Source: an uncultured Acidimicrobiaceae bacterium (GTDB taxonomy: Bacteria > Actinomycetota > Acidimicrobiia > Spongiisociales > UBA5794). From it: DNA of 46,988 bases. Each line of letters begins with the position of its first letter. Position 1 is the first letter of the stretch. The stretch spans positions 1-46,988 of the forward strand of contig CAMYMC010000033.1 in assembly GCA_947259365.1 (NCBI GenBank), given 5' to 3'. The position numbers and the translations under genes were made by a program. This document shows, piece by piece, positions 17,431-25,895 of this stretch. The notes below the pieces were generated by a model. The model was not told where the DNA came from and made no database searches. It saw only the letters and a list, made by a program, of their open reading frames with translations.

Positions 17431-18432
17431 ATGCTGGACGACCGACGGGCGCTCGTGCTGCAGGCTCTCGTCGAGGAGTACATCCGCACCGGTCAGCCGG
17501 TGAGCTCGCGGGCGATCCTCGAGGAGAGCGCCCTCGACGTGTCGAGCGCGACGATCCGCAACGACGTCGCCAAACTGGAGTCGTACGGGTTCGTGGCGCA
17601 GCCTCACACCTCGGCGGGCCGCGTGCCGACGGATCAGGGATACCGCTACTACGTCGATCACTGCTCGCCGGGTCGACTGCGCTCCGCCACCAGGGCGAGG
17701 ATCGAGTCCTTCTTTGCCGACGTGCATCACGAGCTCACCAAGCTCTTGCGGGAGACGACCGGGCTTCTGTCGGATCTCTCCCACTATCCGGCCGTGGTGA
17801 TCGGTCCCGAGATCACCGGTGAGGTCGTGCGCGGAATCCACCTCGTCCCCCTCACGAGCCGCGTCATCCTCGTCGTCACCGTCACCGGCGCCGGGCGCGT
17901 GACCCAGGAGATCGTGCGCCTTCCCTTCGATCCGACGCCGTCGGAGCTCGCCGACGCGGAGCGCCTCGTCGTCGCCAACTTCGTCGGCGCCTCCATCGAG
18001 GCGAGCATCGCCGGCGCCGTCGGGACGCTCCCCGTGGGGTACCCCGAACACGTGGGCAGCATCGTCGCCAAGGTCGTCGCCGCGCTCGAGGGATCCCGGG
18101 ACACGTCGAGCGACGTGTTCGTCGGCGGAACGAGCCAGCTGGCCTCGTTGTGGGGCGACCTCGCTCATGTCCACTCCGTCCTCGAGCTCCTCGAGCGGGA
18201 GGCTGCGGTGCGGGCGATGCTGGACACGCACCAGCACGGCACCGAGGTGCGGATCGGTGCCGAGCTCGCCGTCGACGACGTCGAGATCGCCGTCGTGTCC
18301 ACCGCGTACGAGGCGGGCGAGCGCGGCCTGGGCAGGGTCGGCGTCATCGGCCCGATGCGCATGGATTACCGGCGAACGATCAAGCTCGTTGAAGAGGTCG
18401 GGGAGGGCCTCGGAGACAGCCTCGGCCGCTGA
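17431..18432 (+). CDS. hrcA: Heat-inducible transcription repressor HrcA
   Basis: Represses class I heat-shock genes by binding CIRCE. The 333-residue protein has an N-terminal winged helix (LVEEYIRTGQPVSSRAILEE, SSATIRNDVAKLESYGFVAQPHTSAGR VPT region) and the C-terminal dimerisation/GAF-like part with IGPMRMDYRRTIKLVE near the end. No Shine-Dalgarno precedes the ATG; with -10 TAACTT at 17419 the mRNA would be leaderless. dnaJ follows after 15 bases, giving an autoregulated hrcA-dnaJ-rsmE unit. Confidence 0.95.
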   Translation: MLDDRRALVLQALVEEYIRTGQPVSSRAILEESALDVSSATIRNDVAKLESYGFVAQPHTSAGRVPTDQGYRYYVDHCSPGRLRSATRARIESFFADVHHELTKLLRETTGLLSDLSHYPAVVIGPEITGEVVRGIHLVPLTSRVILVVTVTGAGRVTQEIVRLPFDPTPSELADAERLVVANFVGASIEASIAGAVGTLPVGYPEHVGSIVAKVVAALEGSRDTSSDVFVGGTSQLASLWGDLAHVHSVLELLEREAAVRAMLDTHQHGTEVRIGAELAVDDVEIAVVSTAYEAGERGLGRVGVIGPMRMDYRRTIKLVEEVGEGLGDSLGR

Positions 18433-18447
18433 GGCGACGGTGACCCC

Positions 18448-19533
18448 ATGAGCGAGTACTACGACACCCTGGGCGTGTCCCGGGATGCATCGCCCGAGGA
18501 GATCAAGAAGGCATTCCGCACCCTGGCGCGCCAGACCCACCCCGATGCCAACCCCGACGACCCGACCGCCGAGGCGAGGTTTCGCGCCGTCGCCGAGGCG
18601 TACGAGGTCCTGTCGGATCCGGACAAGCGCGCCGCCTACGATCGCGGGGAGCACTTCGCCGGTGCCGACCTCTTCACGAACTTCGCCGGCCTCGACGAGA
18701 TCCTCCAGCAGTTCTTCGGCGGCTCGTTCGGCTTCGGCTTTCGCACCAACGCCGGGCCGCAGCGGGGCCCCGACGTCGCCGTCGCCACCGAGGTCACCCT
18801 CGAGGAGGCGGCGTTCGGCATCAGTCGTGAACTGCACTTCAAGGCTCCGCACCGCTGCGCAGCGTGCTCCGGCTCGGGAGCCGCGCCGGGTACCGACCCT
18901 GAGACGTGCCCGACGTGCGGCGGGCGGGGTCAGATGCAGGTGAGCAGGACGACGTTCCTCGGCTCGATGATGACGGTCACCGAGTGCTCGACGTGCCGGG
19001 GACGGGGCTCGGTCGTGCGCGACCCGTGCCCGGAATGCCGGGGGTCGGGCCGGGTCTCGGCGGAGCAGACGCTGACGATCGAGATTCCCGCCGGCGTCGA
19101 CGACGGCACCCGGCTCCGGCTTGCCGGGCGCGGCGGCGTCGGTGAGCTCGGCGCGCCTCCCGGGGACCTCTACCTCCAGGTGAGGGTGGCGCCCGACCCC
19201 CGCTTCGAGCGGGTCGGCGACGACCTCCACCACACCCTCCGGGTCGGCCTCGCCGAGGCCGCGCTGGGGACCGCGTCGACGGTGCCGACCATCGACGGCG
19301 ACGGCTTCGAGCTCGAGGTTCCCGCCGGAACCCAGTCGGGGACCTTCTTCCGCATTCCCCGCAAAGGTGTGCCGCGCCTTCGGCGGCGGGGTCGGGGAGA
19401 TCTCATCGTCGAGATCGCGCTCGACGTCCCCTCCGACCTCTCGGCGGAGGCAGAGACCGCGCTGCGCAGCTACGCCGAGGCTCGCGGCGAGTCACCGTCC
19501 CCTCCGCGGCGTCGACGCAGACGCCCCCGCTGA
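18448..19533 (+). CDS. dnaJ: Chaperone DnaJ
   Basis: Hsp40 co-chaperone of DnaK. The J domain (1-68) carries HPD at 31-33, followed by a Gly/Phe-rich linker (FFGGSFGFGF). A four-repeat zinc domain follows (CAACSGSGA, CPTCGGRGQ, CSTCRGRGS, CPECRGSGR), then the C-terminal substrate-binding domains. All zinc cysteines are intact. The 361-residue length is typical for the second DnaJ of actinobacteria, which sits beside hrcA. Its stop is one base before the rsmE start. Confidence 0.95.
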   Translation: MSEYYDTLGVSRDASPEEIKKAFRTLARQTHPDANPDDPTAEARFRAVAEAYEVLSDPDKRAAYDRGEHFAGADLFTNFAGLDEILQQFFGGSFGFGFRTNAGPQRGPDVAVATEVTLEEAAFGISRELHFKAPHRCAACSGSGAAPGTDPETCPTCGGRGQMQVSRTTFLGSMMTVTECSTCRGRGSVVRDPCPECRGSGRVSAEQTLTIEIPAGVDDGTRLRLAGRGGVGELGAPPGDLYLQVRVAPDPRFERVGDDLHHTLRVGLAEAALGTASTVPTIDGDGFELEVPAGTQSGTFFRIPRKGVPRLRRRGRGDLIVEIALDVPSDLSAEAETALRSYAEARGESPSPPRRRRRRPR

Positions 19534-19534
19534 G

Positions 19535-20233
19535 GTGGCGCGCATCCCCCATCTGCTGGTCCCGGGACCGTGGGGCGACGACGCAGAGATCCCGGTCCCC
19601 GACGCCACGCGCATCCATCTCGAGAGAGTCCTCCGTCTCGCGTCGGGCGCCGTCACGTACACCGACGGCTCCGGCACGGTCGGATCCGGCCGGTACACAG
19701 CCGGCATGGTCACCAGGGGCAGGGAACGGAAGGTGGCCCGCCAGCTGCCCACCGTCGTCGTCGCGGTCGCGCCACCGCGCGAGACCGCTCGGCAACGCTT
19801 CGTCGTGGAGAAGCTCGCCGAACTCGGTGTCGACCGGATCGACTGGCTCCGGACCGAGCTCGGCACCAACCGGTTCCCCGCTCCCCACAAGGCAAGGGCG
19901 TGGGCCGACGCCGCCCTCGAACAGTCCCGGGGGGCATGGCGGATGGAGTTCGGCGGCGAGTGCGGACTGGAGAGCCTCGACGGCGCCGATGCCTTGCTGG
20001 TGGCCGACCCGGCGGGACCGCCTCTCGACGTCCCGGCTTCGGCCCGGGTGACCGTCGCCATCGGGCCCGAGGGGGGGTTCACCGACGCCGAGCTCGCCAC
20101 CGCCGGCGGCGCCAGGTTCGGGCTCGGCGCCCGGATCCTGCGGGTGGAGACGGCATCGGTGGTTGCGGCCGGCCTCATCATGCGCGACGCTGGGCGCATG
20201 GTCCCGGACCGTCACACCGAGGCACATGACTAG
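19535..20233 (+). CDS. rsmE: 16S rRNA (uracil-1498-N3)-methyltransferase
   Basis: SPOUT-family methyltransferase that modifies U1498 of 16S rRNA. Visible marks are an N-terminal PUA-like segment, RQRFVVEKLAELGVDRI, and the knot motif AIGPEGGFTDAEL followed by LGARILRVETASVVA, which binds SAM. I place the start at GTG 19535, right after the dnaJ stop; the frame is open further upstream but that part overlaps dnaJ and is Arg/Ser-rich. The 232 residues fit the family. dnaJ-rsmE adjacency is common. Confidence 0.92.
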   Translation: MARIPHLLVPGPWGDDAEIPVPDATRIHLERVLRLASGAVTYTDGSGTVGSGRYTAGMVTRGRERKVARQLPTVVVAVAPPRETARQRFVVEKLAELGVDRIDWLRTELGTNRFPAPHKARAWADAALEQSRGAWRMEFGGECGLESLDGADALLVADPAGPPLDVPASARVTVAIGPEGGFTDAELATAGGARFGLGARILRVETASVVAAGLIMRDAGRMVPDRHTEAHD

Positions 20234-20318
20234 TCAGCCGGGCGAATCTGGAAATGCCGCGTGTGCGGCGCGAAAAATCAAGCACGCCGTCGGTCGTCTC
20301 GGCTAACATCCGGGCTAC

Positions 20319-20362
20319 AGAGCGCATTTGACTTGACCGCTCTCAGTAATGGGGCCTAAGAG
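20319..20362 (+). promoter_or_regulatory. Promoter region of the bldD-like gene with an inverted repeat
   Basis: AGAGCG (20319-20324) and CGCTCT (20338-20343) form an inverted repeat around TTGACT and TTGACC (-35-like, 20328 and 20333). TAAGAG (20357-20362) is 18 bases after TTGACC. The arrangement suggests an operator lying over the -35 region, possibly for autoregulation. It does not match the published Streptomyces BldD box closely. Confidence 0.4.
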
Positions 20363-20384
20363 GGAGGCGGCCTAGGGAGGCACC

Positions 20385-20861
20385 GTGCCCAGGTACAACG
20401 AATTGGTGGGAAAGCGGCTCCGGTCGATCCGGCGCCAGCGCGGATTGTCGCTCCAGGACGTGCAGCGCCTCTCCGACCAGGAGTTCAAAGCCGCCGTTCT
20501 CGGCGCATACGAGCGCGGCGAGAGGAGCCTGTCGTTGCCCCGGCTGCACCGGCTCGCCGGGTTCTACGGAGTCCCCGTCACCCAGCTGCTGCCCCAGGAC
20601 GATGCCGACCGGCCCGTTCCCCGGGTGCCGTCCGGTGGGATGACGATCGACCTCAACCGGGTCGAGAACCTCACCGGCCAGGATGCGATCGTCGTCGAGC
20701 GCTTCCTCCGCGGCATCCAGATGCTGCGCCAGGACTTCAACGGCAAGGTGTTGACGATCCGGAGCAACGATCTGCGCACCCTCGCCATGCTCCTCGACCA
20801 GAGCGAGGAGGGCTTCAGCGAGCGGCTATCGGAGCTGGGGGTCGCGGCGGAGCTCGACTGA
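20385..20861 (+). CDS. bldD: BldD-like transcriptional regulator, predicted to bind c-di-GMP
   Basis: A 158-residue regulator with an N-terminal XRE helix-turn-helix (about 8-70, RLRSIRRQRGLSLQDVQRLS and AYERGERSLSLPRLHRLAGFYGVP). A C-terminal domain follows that aligns with Streptomyces BldD. The BldD c-di-GMP signature RxD-x8-RxxD is present as Arg115-x-Asp117 and Arg126-x-x-Asp129 around FNGKVLTI. In Streptomyces, tetrameric c-di-GMP dimerises BldD, which then represses development genes. The start GTG has AGGGAGG four bases before it. It stands alone between rsmE and phoH. The regulon in this organism is unknown. Confidence 0.85.
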   Translation: MPRYNELVGKRLRSIRRQRGLSLQDVQRLSDQEFKAAVLGAYERGERSLSLPRLHRLAGFYGVPVTQLLPQDDADRPVPRVPSGGMTIDLNRVENLTGQDAIVVERFLRGIQMLRQDFNGKVLTIRSNDLRTLAMLLDQSEEGFSERLSELGVAAELD

Positions 20862-20918
20862 GCCGGTTTCGCGGCGCCCGGGCCGGTTCCGGGTTTATGT
20901 TGCCGCCCGCGACGCCGA

Positions 20919-20944
20919 TATACTCTGTGACGCATCGCGATGCG
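20919..20944 (+). promoter_or_regulatory. phoH promoter -10 with a 14-bp palindrome at the start site
   Basis: TATACT (20919-20924) is the best -10 hexamer in this region. Seven bases on, CGCATCGCGATGCG (20931-20944) is a perfect 14-bp palindrome that would lie at about +1 of the transcript, 31 bases before the phoH GTG. It could be an operator or a small mRNA hairpin. No clear -35 is seen. Confidence 0.5.
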
Positions 20945-20974
20945 ATGTGTCCCCACCCTTCATGAGTCATTCCC

Positions 20975-21967
20975 GTGACGTCCACGTCTTCAACTGAGGT
21001 ACGGCTACGCGTTCCGAGTTACCACCTCATGGTGGATCTCCTCGGCGAGCGCGACGTGTTCCTCCGCCAGATCGAGGAGGCCTTTCCGCTGGCGAGGATC
21101 GTCGCTCGCGGCAACGAGCTGGGGATCTCGGGGCCGGAAGCAGACACGGCCCTCGTCCGCACCGTGTTCGACGAGTTGCTGATCCTCGTCCAGGAGGGTC
21201 AGACACTCGATGCCGACCGGGTGGCAAGGGTCGTCGAACTCGTGCGCCAGGATGTGCCGTCGCCGTCGGGGATCTTCACCGATTCGATCGGCGTCGGCCG
21301 CGGCAAACACGTCAGGGCGAAGACGCTGGGGCAGAAGGGCTACGTCGACGCGGTGCGCGAGCACACCCTCACGTTCGGCATCGGCCCGGCGGGGACCGGC
21401 AAGACGTACCTGGCGATGGCGTGCGCAGTCGAGGCGTTGCTGACGGGCGCCGTCCGCCGGATCATCCTCAGTCGTCCCGCCGTCGAGGCGGGGGAGCGGC
21501 TCGGCTTTCTCCCCGGTGATCTCAGCGCGAAGGTCGATCCCTATCTGCGCCCGCTCTACGACGCGCTCTACGAGATGCTCGGCCCCGAGGAGACCCAGCG
21601 GCTCATGGAGCGGGGAACCATCGAGATCGCACCGCTCGCTTACATGAGAGGGCGGACCTTGAACGACGCGTTCATCGTGCTCGACGAGGCGCAGAACACG
21701 ACCCCCGAGCAGATGAAGATGTTCCTCACCCGGCTCGGCTTCAACTCCAAGATGGTCATCACCGGTGACGTGACCCAGGTCGACCTCTCGGCGGGGCGTT
21801 CGTCGGGCCTGCGCATCGTGGGTGAGATCCTGCGTGGCGTCGAGGGCATCGCCCAGATCGAGCTGACCGGCGACGACGTCGTGCGGCATAGGATCGTGGC
21901 CGCCATCGTCGAGGCGTACGGCCGCTTCGAAGCGGGGCGGACGTCGTCGGAGCGAGGTGCGCCGTGA
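20975..21967 (+). CDS. phoH: PhoH family P-loop protein (YbeZ type)
   Basis: An ATPase associated with RNA processing, usually next to ybeY. The 330-residue protein has an N-terminal KH-like segment, Walker A GPAGTGKT, SRPAVEAGERLGFLPGDL, Walker B VLDEAQNTT and VITGDVTQVDL. The start is GTG with no strong Shine-Dalgarno site. The stop overlaps the start of pgpH by 4 bases, placing it at the head of a five-gene run phoH-pgpH-ybeY-CBS-era linked by overlaps. Confidence 0.93.
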   Translation: MTSTSSTEVRLRVPSYHLMVDLLGERDVFLRQIEEAFPLARIVARGNELGISGPEADTALVRTVFDELLILVQEGQTLDADRVARVVELVRQDVPSPSGIFTDSIGVGRGKHVRAKTLGQKGYVDAVREHTLTFGIGPAGTGKTYLAMACAVEALLTGAVRRIILSRPAVEAGERLGFLPGDLSAKVDPYLRPLYDALYEMLGPEETQRLMERGTIEIAPLAYMRGRTLNDAFIVLDEAQNTTPEQMKMFLTRLGFNSKMVITGDVTQVDLSAGRSSGLRIVGEILRGVEGIAQIELTGDDVVRHRIVAAIVEAYGRFEAGRTSSERGAP

Positions 21968-24264
21968 GCTCGTTCTCCCAGCGGTACCCGTACGTGCTCA
22001 ACGCTCTCGTCATCGCGGTGACGATCGTCTTCGTCGCCGTCGCCCTCGTCGTCGGCAGGGCTACGGCTGCCGAGCCGATCGAGCTCCGCGAGGGCGACAT
22101 CGCGCCGATCACCTTCGTTGCCAGTCGCGAGGTCGAGGTCGTCGATGAGATCGCGACGAACCAGGCGCGGGAGCGGGCGGTCAACAACACGCCGGCCGTG
22201 TACACGATCGACCCGACGAGGAAGACGAGCGTCAAGGGTGACCTCGCCCGGTTCTTCGACGCCATCAAGGATGCCGCGTTCGACGAGTCGGCGATACCCG
22301 AGCCCGATCCCACCACGACGACGACGACGACGACCACGACCGTGCCTCCCGACGAAGAGGGCGAGCCCGGCGAGGAGACGACGACCACAACGACGACGAC
22401 CGAGCCGCCGACCACGACGACGACGCTTCCTCGCGTCGATCTCGAGACCCAGATCGCCGAGGTCCAAGAGAAGTACGCCACCCTCGACGACGAGGTGGTC
22501 GTGCTCGTGTCGTTGTACAACGACGACCTCGACCGCAGAGCCGAGGAAGAGACCGAAGTGTTTCCCCTCGTCGAAAGGGAAGTCGCGGATCTCGTCGACG
22601 CCCAAATGGACGCCGGCATCCGTCAGGGCGAGGCCTTCAACGTCGGCAACGCCCTCGTTCAGAACCCGCCGCGGATCTTCCTTCCCGGGCTCGATGCCGA
22701 GCAGGCCGACGCCGTCCGCCAGGCGGTGGCGCGCCTCGTCGCCGAGACCCTCGTCGACAACGAGTTCGAGGACCAAGAGGCCACCGCCGCCGCCCAGCAG
22801 GTCAACGCCGAGACCGTCGAGCCGGTGATCCGGACGTTCTTCGCGGAGGAGACGATCGTCGAACAGGGTGAGCCCGTCTCCGCCGTCGAGCTCGATGCGA
22901 TCGAGCAGCTCGGGTTGCTCGTTCCCGAGGAGACGACCTCGCGGCTCGCCATCGCCGCGCTGGGGGCGCTCGCGGTCCTGCTCGCCGCCTTCTTCCTTTG
23001 GCGGATCGCCCCCGGGCTCTGGTCGGAGCCCAAGCACTTCGCCCTGCTCGGCGTGCTGCTCGTCCTCGCGGCCGGGGTCTCGAGGATCCCCGAGCTCATC
23101 GTTCCCGATGAGAGCCCGGAGCTCGCCTTCGTCCTACCGGCCGTGATGTTCGGCTACATCGCCGCCATCCTCTACGACCCGCGGACCGCCGTGCTGCTCT
23201 CGGTGCCGGTGGCGACCTTCACCGCCATCTCCACCCAGGATGCCGCCCTGACGATGTTCGCCGCCGCCGCCACGATCACCCCGGTCGGCTTCGTGTCCTC
23301 GGTGTCGAGCCGTCGCGAGCTCCGCGTCGCCGTCGGTCTCTCCGCGGTCGTGCTCGCCCCGCTCGCCGGCGTCGTCGCCTGGCTCTTCATCGGCTTCGAC
23401 TCGGCGCCGCTCGCGGCGCTCTTCGGCTTCGTCGGCGGCGTTGTCGCCGGCCTCGTCGCCCAGGGGCTGCTCTCGTTCCTCGAGAACCTCTTCCGGGTCA
23501 CGACGACGGTGACCCTGCTCGACCTCACCGACCGGAACCACCCGGCGCTGCGTCTCCTCGAGGAGAAGGCACCGGGAACGTTCAACCACTCGATCCTCGT
23601 CGGCACGCTCGCCGGCAAGGCGGCCCGCGCCATCGAGGCCGACCCGCTGCTCGCACAGGCGGCGGCGTACTACCACGACCTCGGCAAGACGGAGCACCCC
23701 CAGTACTTCATCGAGAACCAGTTCGGGTTCTTCAACCCGCACGACGAGTTGGACCCGGCCGAGTCGGCGAAGCTCATTCGCCAGCACGTCAGCGACGGGT
23801 TGCGGCTGGCCCGCCAATACCGCATCCCGGAGGACGTCGCCAACGGCATCCGTATGCATCACGGCACCGGGCTGATGCGTTACTTCTATCACAAGGCGCT
23901 GGAGGCCGATCCCGGCGTCGACCCCGCCGCCTTCCGCCATGGCGGAGCGAAGCCGAGACGCAAGGAGATGGCGATCCTGATGGTCTCCGACGCCGTCGAG
24001 GGCGCGGCGCGCGCCCTCGCCCAGCAGGAGGACCCGACGGCGGACGGCCTCCGCAAGCTCGTCGACTCGGTCGTCGGCGAGAAACTCGAGGACGGCCAGC
24101 TCGACGAGTCGGCGCTCACCTTCGGCGACCTCACCAGGGTCAAGACCGCGCTCGTCGAGGCGCTCATCGGCTACTACCACACCCGCATCCCTTACCCCGG
24201 GTTCCCGACCGGGCCCGGGGAGGCACCGCCGGCACTCGGCGACGGGGGTGGACCCGACCTGTGA
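21964..24264 (+). CDS. 7TM-HD phosphohydrolase, PgpH-like (probable c-di-AMP phosphodiesterase)
   Basis: A membrane protein with one N-terminal helix (about 11-30), an extracytoplasmic 7TMR-HDED-like domain (35-320), a bundle of about seven helices (320-520) and a cytoplasmic HD domain. The HD site is seen as FNHSILVG (540-547), YHDLGK (about 570-575), MHHGTG and LMVSDAVEG. Homologues such as PgpH hydrolyse c-di-AMP to pApA. Residues 117-155 form two Thr runs separated by an acidic linker; the first is encoded by a run of ACG/ACC triplets at 22314-22340. Such a linker is unusual within the sensor domain and may vary by slippage. It is coupled to phoH and ybeY by overlaps. Confidence 0.88.
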   Translation: MSSFSQRYPYVLNALVIAVTIVFVAVALVVGRATAAEPIELREGDIAPITFVASREVEVVDEIATNQARERAVNNTPAVYTIDPTRKTSVKGDLARFFDAIKDAAFDESAIPEPDPTTTTTTTTTTVPPDEEGEPGEETTTTTTTTEPPTTTTTLPRVDLETQIAEVQEKYATLDDEVVVLVSLYNDDLDRRAEEETEVFPLVEREVADLVDAQMDAGIRQGEAFNVGNALVQNPPRIFLPGLDAEQADAVRQAVARLVAETLVDNEFEDQEATAAAQQVNAETVEPVIRTFFAEETIVEQGEPVSAVELDAIEQLGLLVPEETTSRLAIAALGALAVLLAAFFLWRIAPGLWSEPKHFALLGVLLVLAAGVSRIPELIVPDESPELAFVLPAVMFGYIAAILYDPRTAVLLSVPVATFTAISTQDAALTMFAAAATITPVGFVSSVSSRRELRVAVGLSAVVLAPLAGVVAWLFIGFDSAPLAALFGFVGGVVAGLVAQGLLSFLENLFRVTTTVTLLDLTDRNHPALRLLEEKAPGTFNHSILVGTLAGKAARAIEADPLLAQAAAYYHDLGKTEHPQYFIENQFGFFNPHDELDPAESAKLIRQHVSDGLRLARQYRIPEDVANGIRMHHGTGLMRYFYHKALEADPGVDPAAFRHGGAKPRRKEMAILMVSDAVEGAARALAQQEDPTADGLRKLVDSVVGEKLEDGQLDESALTFGDLTRVKTALVEALIGYYHTRIPYPGFPTGPGEAPPALGDGGGPDL

Positions 24265-24728
24265 TGCAGGTACAGATCACCGACGATCGCGAGGACCCGC
24301 TCGAACCCGGGCCTTTCGTCGAGCTCGCCGTGTCGGTCCTCGTTGCCGAAGCGTGTCCCGACGGCACCGAGGTGGACATCGCCCTCGTCGATGCGGCGAC
24401 GATGGCCGGCCACAACGCCGCCGCGCTGGGTCGCTCCGGGCCCACAGACGTGCTCGCGTTTCCCCTCGAGGAGGCGGCGCCGGGCGTCCCGCCGCGCCGC
24501 CTGCCCGAGGGTCCGCCGCCGCATCTCGGTGACGTCGTCATCTGTCCCGACATCGTTCGCGACAACGCCCGCGCCGCCGGGGTACCCTTCGAGGACGAGA
24601 TGGCGCTGATGGTGGTCCACGGACTGCTGCACCTACTCGGCTACGACCACGAGACCGACGCCGACGCGGAGCAGATGGAGGATCGCGAGCGCGTGCTGGT
24701 CTCCACCGCCGGCCGGTCCAGGCCATGA
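24264..24728 (+). CDS. ybeY: rRNA maturation endoribonuclease YbeY
   Basis: A zinc-dependent enzyme of 16S rRNA 3'-end processing and ribosome quality control. The motif HGLLHLLGYDH gives the three zinc-binding histidines; DVLAFPLEE and GDVVICPDIV are conserved upstream. The ATG at 24264 overlaps the stop of pgpH by one base (TGATG); a GTG at 24261 is the alternative. The stop overlaps the next gene by 4 bases. Confidence 0.94.
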   Translation: MQVQITDDREDPLEPGPFVELAVSVLVAEACPDGTEVDIALVDAATMAGHNAAALGRSGPTDVLAFPLEEAAPGVPPRRLPEGPPPHLGDVVICPDIVRDNARAAGVPFEDEMALMVVHGLLHLLGYDHETDADAEQMEDRERVLVSTAGRSRP

Positions 24729-25894
24729 CGGCAGTCGCCCTCACCGCCTCGGCTCTCCTCGTCGTCGTCACCGCCATCCTGCGCGCCGCCGGGGCCTCGC
24801 TCGTTCGCACCCTTCGCGCCGACGCCCTCCACGACGCGGCCGAGGGGGACCGGCGCGCCGCCACCGTCGCCGAGCTGCTCGAGGACCGGCCCCGCCTCCA
24901 GCCGGCGCTGGGCATCTTCCATACCGGCCTGCTCCTCCTCGCCTCGATCCCGGCGACGTGGGCGCTGACCCGTATCAGCAGCGGCTGGACCCTGCTCGGC
25001 GCCCTTGTCGTGGCGGGTCTCGTCATCGTCTTCGCCGGCGACGTGGTACCCCGCAGCCTCGGCCGGCGCCGCCCCGGCACCATCGCCTATCGCTTCTCGT
25101 GGATGCTGCGGCCCGCCGTCGCGCTCGGCGATGCGGCCGCCGACTTCATCGTCGAGCCCGAGGACAACGGTGAGGAGGAGGAGGAAGAGGACGCCGTCGA
25201 GGCCGAGGAGCGGGAGCTCATCTCCCAGGTGCTGGAGTTCACCGACACGATCGTGCGCGAGGTCATGGTGCCCCGCACCGACATGGTCACGGTCACCTCC
25301 TCGGCGTCGACCGACGAGGCGCTCGACGTCGTGCTCGCCGAGGGCCGGTCCCGGATCCCCGTCGTCGGCGAGAGCGCCGACGACGTCCTCGGCGTGCTCT
25401 ACGCCCGCGATCTCCTCACCCTCATGGATGCGGCTGCCCCGCCGCGTCTGGCGACGGACCTCATGCGCCCGGCCACGTTCGTGCCCGAGACGAAGCGCGT
25501 GTCCGAGTTGCTTCGCGAGATGCAGGGAACCCACACACACCTCGCCATCGTGGTCGACGAATTCGGAGGCACGGCCGGCCTGGTGACGATCGAGGACCTC
25601 CTCGAGGAGATCGTCGGCGAGATCGCCGACGAGTACGACGACGAGGAGCCGATGGTCGTCCACCTCGAAGATGGGGCGTACCTCGTCGATGCTCGGCTCG
25701 GTATCGACGAACTCGGCGACCTGCTCGGGGTGGCGCTGCCCGATCAGGAGTGGGACACGGTGGGGGGCCTCGTCCTCGGGCTCGCCGGCAGGGTGCCCCG
25801 CGAGGGCGAGTCGTTCGAGCTCGGTCGCCACCTCCTCACCGCGGAGCGGGTCCAGGGCCGCCGGGTCGCCCAGGTGAAGCTGCAGGCCCGCTGA
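24725..25894 (+). CDS. CNNM/CorC-family membrane protein with CBS domains
   Basis: A 389-residue protein with an N-terminal DUF21 membrane domain (about 1-140, four hydrophobic segments). A Glu-rich stretch follows (EDNGEEEEEED), then two CBS domains at about 165-300 (VMVPRTDMVTV, RIPVVGESADDVLGVLYARDLL, THTHLAIVVDEFGGTAGLVTIEDLLEEI). The C-terminal domain is the CorC/HlyC type. Relatives act in Mg/Co homeostasis; the old haemolysin label is not supported. It starts in a 4-base overlap with ybeY and era follows after one base, the normal order in actinobacteria. Confidence 0.9.
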   Translation: MTAVALTASALLVVVTAILRAAGASLVRTLRADALHDAAEGDRRAATVAELLEDRPRLQPALGIFHTGLLLLASIPATWALTRISSGWTLLGALVVAGLVIVFAGDVVPRSLGRRRPGTIAYRFSWMLRPAVALGDAAADFIVEPEDNGEEEEEEDAVEAEERELISQVLEFTDTIVREVMVPRTDMVTVTSSASTDEALDVVLAEGRSRIPVVGESADDVLGVLYARDLLTLMDAAAPPRLATDLMRPATFVPETKRVSELLREMQGTHTHLAIVVDEFGGTAGLVTIEDLLEEIVGEIADEYDDEEPMVVHLEDGAYLVDARLGIDELGDLLGVALPDQEWDTVGGLVLGLAGRVPREGESFELGRHLLTAERVQGRRVAQVKLQAR

Positions 25895-25895
25895 C

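Noticed and set aside
17398..19233. Open frame of about 610 codons antisense to hrcA-dnaJ
   Set aside because: Shadow of two certain genes with the usual composition artefact.
20254..20280. Hairpin GCCGC-GTGT-GCGGC followed by AAAAA after rsmE
   Set aside because: The run after the stem is A, not T, on the coding strand, so it is not an intrinsic terminator for rsmE.
22314..22430. Tandem repeats as a CRISPR array or VNTR outside genes
   Set aside because: The repeats are in-frame Thr codons inside the pgpH-like gene; there is no repeat-spacer pattern anywhere in the window.
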